A stretch of 28,384 bases of DNA, from assembly GCA_937952975.1 (NCBI GenBank), contig CALFXX010000143.1, positions 1 through 28,384 of the forward strand. The letters run 5' to 3'. Under the pieces are notes generated by a model. That model had not been told where the DNA came from and made no database searches. It saw nothing but the letters and a program-made list of their open reading frames with translations. The stretch's first letter is position 1; every line of letters starts with the position of its first letter. The DNA comes from an uncultured Alcaligenaceae bacterium. Lineage in GTDB: Bacteria > Pseudomonadota > Gammaproteobacteria > Burkholderiales > Burkholderiaceae_B. The position numbers were made by a program, and so were the translations under genes. Positions 23,085 through 28,384 of this stretch are shown here, piece after piece.

Positions 23085-25259
23085 ATGACCCGACCCCGCC
23101 TAAAAATTCCGTTTTTTGTGCTGCTGATACTGTTGATCGCCATGATCAGCGCTGCGCTGAGTGTTGTTTCGTACAAGATGGCGAATGAAGCCAGTAATCT
23201 GACTGCAAGTCAGAACACACTGAGCATGTCAACAGAGACCTTGCAAAGCATCCGAAGAATGCTTTCTTCAGCAAGACTCGTGACACGTCTGACGTCACAT
23301 TCAACCCTCACCCAGCAAGAGGACCTTGAATCAAGGCTCAGTCAATTAGGGTTCATCAAAGAGGCTCTCACCGACTCACCCACGATCGCTTCAATTTTTA
23401 TAGGTTACACAACGGGTGACTTCTTTTTAGTGCGGGCGGTGCGCGATCAGCGACAGGCCATTGCTTTAAAAGTGCATCCCGATACGCGCTTTATCGTGCA
23501 AAGTATCGAACATACCGATATCGACCAAGGCACTGCCGGCAGCAGTGAGGCGAATGTGCACGGGCGCTTTATCTATTTTGATCAGGATCTAAAACAGATC
23601 TCTCAAAGTTATCGCCCCGACTACGCAAAATCCTATGATCCGAGGACCCGCGGTTGGTATAAAACTGCCACCACCACCGATGGCCTGGCCACCACGGCCC
23701 CCTATATATTTTTTACCGATGGCAAGCTTGGCCAAACACTGTCCATCAAGTCTCCTGACGGACAGTCGGTCGTCGGCGTAGACATCAGCCTAGATACACT
23801 CAATGACATTATTAAGTCAAAAAGAATCACTCCGGGTACGCACTCTGCGGTTGTCAACGATGACGGTTTTGTACTCGCCTTAGATCACGAAAAAAGTCCG
23901 ACAAATCCAACGCCACCCATTAATAAGGTTCAGGAAGTCAGCACCAGCACAAAAATCTTGCCGGCGAGCACCGTGCAAACAACCTCTGCAGTGCCTCAGC
24001 TGAAAAGCTTGCGAGAGTTGGATATCCCAATATTTTCAAAAGTCATGTCCAGCTTTCACCAAAGAGACAACGCCAAGCCGGTATTAGCAAATTTCGATGT
24101 TGACGGAGCCGTTTGGAGAACCTCGACCTCACCGCTGGTGATCGATGAGTCGCCGTTTTATCTTGTCATTGCCAGCCCGGATCACGAACTGTTGGCTAAC
24201 GCACACGAGATCAGACGGCGCGGAATATGGCTGGCAATTATTATTTCTCTATGCTCGCTTCCGATTGGCTATTTATTGATTTCTCGACCACTCAAAAAAT
24301 TAACAAATAGCATTCACAGCATGATGGAGTTTGATGAAAAAAATGTAGAGATCAAAACCTCTTTTATTGGTGAACTTTCAACTCTTGGGGTGGCAATCAA
24401 TCGTCTCAGGCAGACAATTTTGGCTTTTACCGCCTACGTGCCTAGAGACCTAGTACGCGACTTGGTGAAATCCGGCGAAGAAATTCAAGTGGGGGGTGAA
24501 AGCCGCTATCTCACCATCTTATTCACAGACTTGAAAGACTTTTCAGCCCTATCCGAAACAACACCTTCACGTGAGTTACTGCGCCGCGTCTCGTATTACC
24601 TAGAATTGATGACCTTAGCGATTAAAGAAGAGGCGGGCACGGTCGACAAATTTATCGGCGATGCGGTGATGGCATTCTGGGGGGCCCCAGTGCTTGATCA
24701 GAATCATGCCTACCATGCGTGTGTCGCCGCCTTCAAAGGTCAGCGTCGCATGGTCGCGTTAAATGCGCGACTGGTCGCAGAAAAGAAAACACCACTCACT
24801 GTGCGCATCGGCATCCATACAGATGCCGTCCTGGTCGGTAATATTGGTTCGCTCGAGCGCTTGAGTTACACGGTGATGGGCGATGGGGTCAACATTGCCT
24901 CGCGCCTTGAGGGGATCAACAAAAACTATGGCACGCAAATTTGCGTCAGCCACTCAGTTTACAAAGAGGCGGGTGAACGCCTCTGGTTGCGCCCGATCGA
25001 CAAAATTCGAGTCAAGGGCCGCGAAAGTGAATTTTTGATTTACGAATTATTAGGCGTACGCGACGGTTCAAACGAGACCCGAGCGACTGAGCGTGAACAA
25101 ATCTTGTGTGAACTGACTGAACAGGCCTATAGTTTATATGCCGCCAAGCGCTTTCAAGAGGCGCTCAACGCCTATCAAGAAATCGTTGACCGCTTTGACG
25201 ACAGCTTGGCCAAGGTCATGAGTGAACAGTGCCAGGCTAACCTGACCATCGAGGGCTAA
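23085..25259 (+). CDS. Membrane-bound class III adenylate cyclase with dCache sensor and HAMP
   Basis: A 724-residue sensor enzyme predicted to make cAMP in response to an extracellular ligand. Membrane segments lie at residues 9-30 and 381-399. Between them is a periplasmic dCache-type domain with the hallmark DPRTRGWY (185-192). HAMP occupies about 400-452 and the cyclase domain about 470-640. Metal residues are Asp482 in FTDLKDF and Asp526 in KFIGDAV. Lys522 and Thr596 are the base-selecting pair expected of class IIIb adenylate (not guanylate) cyclases. Asn603 and Arg607 stabilise the transition state. The C-terminus has one TPR-like helix pair (about 680-702). A TTG at 23073 is an alternative start. 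It lies between two Bug receptor genes. A small-molecule signal such as an organic or amino acid is likely, by dCache analogy. Confidence 0.88.
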   Translation: MTRPRLKIPFFVLLILLIAMISAALSVVSYKMANEASNLTASQNTLSMSTETLQSIRRMLSSARLVTRLTSHSTLTQQEDLESRLSQLGFIKEALTDSPTIASIFIGYTTGDFFLVRAVRDQRQAIALKVHPDTRFIVQSIEHTDIDQGTAGSSEANVHGRFIYFDQDLKQISQSYRPDYAKSYDPRTRGWYKTATTTDGLATTAPYIFFTDGKLGQTLSIKSPDGQSVVGVDISLDTLNDIIKSKRITPGTHSAVVNDDGFVLALDHEKSPTNPTPPINKVQEVSTSTKILPASTVQTTSAVPQLKSLRELDIPIFSKVMSSFHQRDNAKPVLANFDVDGAVWRTSTSPLVIDESPFYLVIASPDHELLANAHEIRRRGIWLAIIISLCSLPIGYLLISRPLKKLTNSIHSMMEFDEKNVEIKTSFIGELSTLGVAINRLRQTILAFTAYVPRDLVRDLVKSGEEIQVGGESRYLTILFTDLKDFSALSETTPSRELLRRVSYYLELMTLAIKEEAGTVDKFIGDAVMAFWGAPVLDQNHAYHACVAAFKGQRRMVALNARLVAEKKTPLTVRIGIHTDAVLVGNIGSLERLSYTVMGDGVNIASRLEGINKNYGTQICVSHSVYKEAGERLWLRPIDKIRVKGRESEFLIYELLGVRDGSNETRATEREQILCELTEQAYSLYAAKRFQEALNAYQEIVDRFDDSLAKVMSEQCQANLTIEG

Positions 25260-25340
25260 CAGCTTTAGGTACTTGAGCACCTTAGCGATGGTCTTTTTCA
25301 TTGACGCCTCAGCACCTGCGTGTTACTTTTTTTGAGACAA

Positions 25341-25374
25341 AAAGCTTGAGTGACGACTGAGTCGTGAGAGCTTT
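25341..25374. repeat. Composite inverted repeat before receptor 5
   Basis: An outer pair AAAGCT/AGCTTT (25341-25346 and 25369-25374) encloses an inner perfect palindrome ACGACTGAGTCGT (25353-25365). On the minus strand the structure runs into a T-run, like a terminator, but there is no minus-strand gene here. On the plus strand it lies just before receptor 5 and may be an operator or a leader hairpin. Confidence 0.35.
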
Positions 25375-25396
25375 CAAAAAATGAGCTCGCATAATA

Positions 25397-26365
25397 ATGA
25401 AAATAATTCGTATCGTCGTTCTCGCTTTATTGACCTGCTCTAGCGGCGCCTACGCACAGATTTCAGACTATCCCAATCGCTCAATCAAGATTTTGGTACC
25501 GCTTGCCGCCGGCAGCGGCACCGACAATGCAGCCCGTTACTTTGGGCAACAGCTTGCCGGTTTGCTTGGACAATCGGTTGTTATTGAGAACCGGCCTGGT
25601 GCCAACGGCATGATTGCCGGGGCGGCTGTCAAAAGTGCCCCGGCAGATGGCTATACGATTTTTCTAGGTACATTGAGCCCGCTTGGCTTAAATGAACTGG
25701 TCATGAAAGGCCCCTTTCCCTACGATGCAATCACAGACTTCAAACCGATTTCAGGCCTAACCCGTGGCATGGGAGCGTTTGTTGTGCCCGGCAATTCACC
25801 TTTCAAGACCCTCGCGGAGCTCGTCACGGCGGCAAAAAAATCTAGCCGTCCGTTCAACGTGGGCACCTATGCCACGTCGTATCAGCTCACACTAGATTGG
25901 TTCAACAGCGTTGCGGGTGTCAAATTTGTCGGGGTCCCTTACAAAGGAGCGGCGCCCATTTTTACCGACTTAATTGGCAATCAGCTTGACTGGGCTGTTC
26001 TTAATTTAAGCGGCGCCTCTACGCTTTTGCACTCTGGCAAACTTCGCGCGATCGCGGTCACAGGAGAGACTCGCGCGCCCGAGTTTCCAGATATCCCGAC
26101 TGTTAAAGAAAGTGGATACCCCGAATACTCTAACTATTTGTGGACCTCGTTATACGTTCGCACCGAAACGCCTGAGTACATCACCAATAAGCTAACTGCT
26201 GCAATGCAACAGGTACTCACCTCGCCTCAGGCGCAAGAGTATTTGGTGAGCACAGGTGGCGGCGAGCTCATGCCCTTTGGGCCTGCACAAATGCGAAAAA
26301 TGCAACTTGATGAAGTTGAACGTTTTCGTGAAATTATAAAAACCTCAGGCTTTAAACCTGAATGA
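25397..26365 (+). CDS. Bug-type (TctC family) periplasmic solute receptor 5
   Basis: A 322-residue receptor with a short, clean signal peptide (core IRIVVLALLTCSSG, cut after AYA at about 20). Family loops read IKILVPLAAGSGTDNAAR and IENRPGANG. The Gly-Gly of the first loop is Gly-Ser here, a departure from receptors 1 to 4 that may affect the binding pocket. Only a weak ribosome binding site is visible. It is followed after 139 bases by an acyl-CoA ligase and a crotonase gene on the same strand, so its ligand may be an acid that these activate and degrade. That link is inference. Confidence 0.88.
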   Translation: MKIIRIVVLALLTCSSGAYAQISDYPNRSIKILVPLAAGSGTDNAARYFGQQLAGLLGQSVVIENRPGANGMIAGAAVKSAPADGYTIFLGTLSPLGLNELVMKGPFPYDAITDFKPISGLTRGMGAFVVPGNSPFKTLAELVTAAKKSSRPFNVGTYATSYQLTLDWFNSVAGVKFVGVPYKGAAPIFTDLIGNQLDWAVLNLSGASTLLHSGKLRAIAVTGETRAPEFPDIPTVKESGYPEYSNYLWTSLYVRTETPEYITNKLTAAMQQVLTSPQAQEYLVSTGGGELMPFGPAQMRKMQLDEVERFREIIKTSGFKPE

Positions 26366-26504
26366 CGCTTCAATTAAATGTAGTAGTTTCGATTTGCTCA
26401 GCCATGATCATCTCTTGAGTTCAAGCAGCCTCAGCGTCACTTCAATTTACTAAACTCATATTCCAAGTTAGTTATCAGCATCCTAAAAAAGAAAATTTCG
26501 AATC

Positions 26505-28067
26505 ATGCGAATGCAATCTATTGAACAAGGCATGAGTACTGCCTACTACGCCCAACATCACGGCGATCAACCTGCTGTGATCGAAGCAGAACGCGTCACC
26601 ACCTTCTCGCAACTGAACGCCAAGGCAAATCAATTAGTCAGAGCCCTCAGGCAACATGGTCTGAAAGCCGGTGATGCCGTCGCACTACTCTGTTCGAATC
26701 GTCTTGAGTTTGTCGAGGTCATCGTTGCACTCGAGCGCTCGGGTTTACGTGTGACGCCGATTAATACGCATCTGACAGGCGACGAGGTTGGCTATATTCT
26801 TGATAACTGCGAGGCGAAAGCATTTATTGCTGAGTCTCGGTTCGCAGCACAAGCTCGGGCAGCGGTAGTGCTTGCCAAGCGCGCTGAGGTTAGGTTTGCC
26901 ATTGGCGGCGAGATTTCAGGCTTTGAACTCTATGATGACGCGTTAAAGTCTTGCCTAGCGCACGACATTGAAGACCCGACGCTGGGCAGCAGAATGCTTT
27001 ACACGTCGGGCACAACCGGGCGCCCCAAAGGCGTATATCGAGATCCCGAGTACGCACTCCCTTCGGTGATGACCTCGGTTGACCTGGCCAACGCGGCCGG
27101 TTATCAATGCGGTATCGGTCAATTACACCTGTGCGCAGGGCCGCTGTATCACGCCGCACCACTCGGTTACTCATTAGCACAGCCACTTTTAGCGGGCGTA
27201 GGTTTGGTGCTCATGAATCGCTGGAACAGCGAAGAAGCCCTACGATTGATTGAGCAGCATCGCATCACGCACACGCACATGGTGCCCACGATGTTTCATC
27301 GACTCTTGTCACTGTCTCACGAAATTAAAGACAAGTATGACCTCTCGTCGTTACAGTTTGTGATTCATGGTGCTGCACCGTGCTCGGTGCAGCTCAAAAG
27401 CGCCATGATGAAATGGTGGGGGCCTATTCTGTCTGAGTACTACGCAGCCACAGAAGGCCGTGCTGTCAACGTCACCGCCGTCGACTGGCTAAGGCGCCCC
27501 GGCACCGTCGGTAAACCTAATCCCATCGACCATGTCCGTATTTTGGATGAGCACGCAAAAGAGCTACCACCAAACACTGCAGGTACGATTTATATCAAAG
27601 CCCCTGCTGTTGGCCGCTTTAACTATTTCAAAGACGATAGCAAAACTGCAAACTCCTATCGAGGCGATTATTTCACCTTAGGCGATATCGGCTATCTAGA
27701 TGAAGACGGCTGGTTATTTTTGACCGATCGCAACGCCAATTTGATTATCTCGGGTGGCGTCAACATTTATCCAACAGAAGTTGAAGCCGTTCTATTGACG
27801 CACCCCGCTGTGGGTGACGTCGGCGTGATTGGTGTACCCAACGAAGAATGGGGTGAAGAAGTTAAAGCTGTGATTGAATTACAGGCTGGCGTTACGAGCT
27901 CAGCTGCATTAACCGCCGAGCTACTAGCGTTTTGCAAAGAGCACCTAGCCACGTTTAAGTGCCCCCGAAGTATTGATTTTGCTGAAAAACTGCCGCGTCT
28001 AGATAACGGTAAACTGTACAAACAGGGCTTGCGTGAGCAATATCGTGCCGCAGTAGCCAAAAAGTAA
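26505..28067 (+). CDS. AMP-dependent acyl-CoA synthetase (FadD-like)
   Basis: A 520-residue adenylate-forming ligase of normal length that would convert an acid to its CoA thioester in the cytoplasm. Motifs are the P-loop YTSGTTGRPKG (residues 166-176), YYAATEG (312-318), DYFTLGD (388-394), the hinge TDRNANLIISGG (407-418) and catalytic Lys503 in NGKLYKQ. It differs clearly from the ligase at the left end of the window: there is no polar insert and the A5 motif is different. The start may be either of two Met codons two residues apart, and no strong ribosome binding site is seen. It lies 13 bases before the crotonase gene, so the pair is an operon for acyl-CoA formation and beta-oxidation-like steps. 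Confidence 0.9.
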   Translation: MRMQSIEQGMSTAYYAQHHGDQPAVIEAERVTTFSQLNAKANQLVRALRQHGLKAGDAVALLCSNRLEFVEVIVALERSGLRVTPINTHLTGDEVGYILDNCEAKAFIAESRFAAQARAAVVLAKRAEVRFAIGGEISGFELYDDALKSCLAHDIEDPTLGSRMLYTSGTTGRPKGVYRDPEYALPSVMTSVDLANAAGYQCGIGQLHLCAGPLYHAAPLGYSLAQPLLAGVGLVLMNRWNSEEALRLIEQHRITHTHMVPTMFHRLLSLSHEIKDKYDLSSLQFVIHGAAPCSVQLKSAMMKWWGPILSEYYAATEGRAVNVTAVDWLRRPGTVGKPNPIDHVRILDEHAKELPPNTAGTIYIKAPAVGRFNYFKDDSKTANSYRGDYFTLGDIGYLDEDGWLFLTDRNANLIISGGVNIYPTEVEAVLLTHPAVGDVGVIGVPNEEWGEEVKAVIELQAGVTSSAALTAELLAFCKEHLATFKCPRSIDFAEKLPRLDNGKLYKQGLREQYRAAVAKK

Positions 28068-28080
28068 CGAGAGAACCAAC

Positions 28081-28384
28081 ATGACCGAATTTGCAACATA
28101 CGAAGTACAGGGCGAGATCGCCGTCATCTCGATGAACAAACCGCCGATTAACGGCCTGGGCGCAGCGCTGCGCGAAGGGATCGGAGCCGGTTTGACCAAG
28201 GCCTTCGACGACGCGAACGTCAAGGGCATTGTGTTAATCGGCACGCCTCGTGCTTTTTCGGGTGGCGCAGACATTACTGAATTTGGCACTCCAAAAGCCA
28301 CGCACGAGCCGACGCTTCGCACCGTTGTCGAAACGATGGAAGTCGGCAATAAACCCGTCATTGCGGCCATCAGCGGTTTTTGTT
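28081..28384 (+). CDS. Enoyl-CoA hydratase/isomerase (FadB/FadJ-like N-terminal part), cut by window end
   Basis: The first 101 residues of a crotonase-fold protein. The oxyanion-hole segment FSGGADITEFGTP (residues 60-72) is typical of the N-terminal half of multifunctional enzymes that join enoyl-CoA hydratase to 3-hydroxyacyl-CoA dehydrogenase. The PVIAAISGF strand follows before the window ends. A GAGAG ribosome binding site precedes the ATG. It directly follows the acyl-CoA ligase and probably hydrates the enoyl-CoA formed from that enzyme's product. Whether the dehydrogenase half is present cannot be seen. Confidence 0.85.
   Translation, partial: MTEFATYEVQGEIAVISMNKPPINGLGAALREGIGAGLTKAFDDANVKGIVLIGTPRAFSGGADITEFGTPKATHEPTLRTVVETMEVGNKPVIAAISGFC

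Overview
The window looks like a chromosomal stretch of a betaproteobacterium of the order Burkholderiales, probably Alcaligenaceae-like. The main reason is the number of Bug-type (TctC family) periplasmic solute receptors: five in 28 kb, which is a hallmark of Bordetella, Cupriavidus and their relatives. GC content is moderate and genes are dense. No rRNA, tRNA, CRISPR array, insertion sequence, integrase or phage gene was seen, and no gap without a gene exceeds 300 bases. The genus cannot be fixed from this sequence alone.

Left part (1-6190): a divergent catabolic region. Leftward run an AMP-forming acyl-CoA ligase and a SnoaL-like protein that is cut by the window edge. Rightward run a Baeyer-Villiger type flavin monooxygenase, a zinc-free MDR quinone oxidoreductase and a secreted SGNH hydrolase. 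Together they could oxidise a ketone to an ester, split it and activate the acid to a CoA thioester. The ligase and the monooxygenase both carry polar low-complexity insertions.

Middle left (6226-13591): a stand-alone AAA/DUF4143 ATPase in an AT-rich pocket with a repeated TTACTCA operator-like array at its promoter. Next come a Bug receptor, a secreted serine hydrolase of the class C beta-lactamase/EstB type, and a three-gene DevBCA/MacAB-like exporter operon (adaptor, permease, ATPase).

Middle right (13690-18578): leftward, a fluoroacetate-dehalogenase-like alpha/beta hydrolase, a Bug receptor with a hexanucleotide repeat at the end of its signal peptide, and an MmgE/PrpD protein with a Tat-like signal. 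Divergent from these is another Bug receptor.

Right part (18672-28384): a leftward operon of a secreted M20 metallopeptidase, a 72-residue AtzG/GatC-like protein with a GTG start (easily missed), and an amidase-signature hydrolase. Divergent from it run a Bug receptor, a membrane dCache-HAMP class III adenylate cyclase, another Bug receptor, a second acyl-CoA ligase, and the start of an enoyl-CoA hydratase/FadB-like gene cut by the window end.

Taken together this is an accessory catabolic region for scavenging organic acids, amides and ketones. Each orphan receptor sits next to different enzymes, and no TctA/TctB transporter subunits are present. No wholly new system is evident. The best leads are the hidden amidase small subunit, the fully conserved fluoroacetate-dehalogenase active site, the receptor expansion, the ATPase operator array and the low-complexity inserts.
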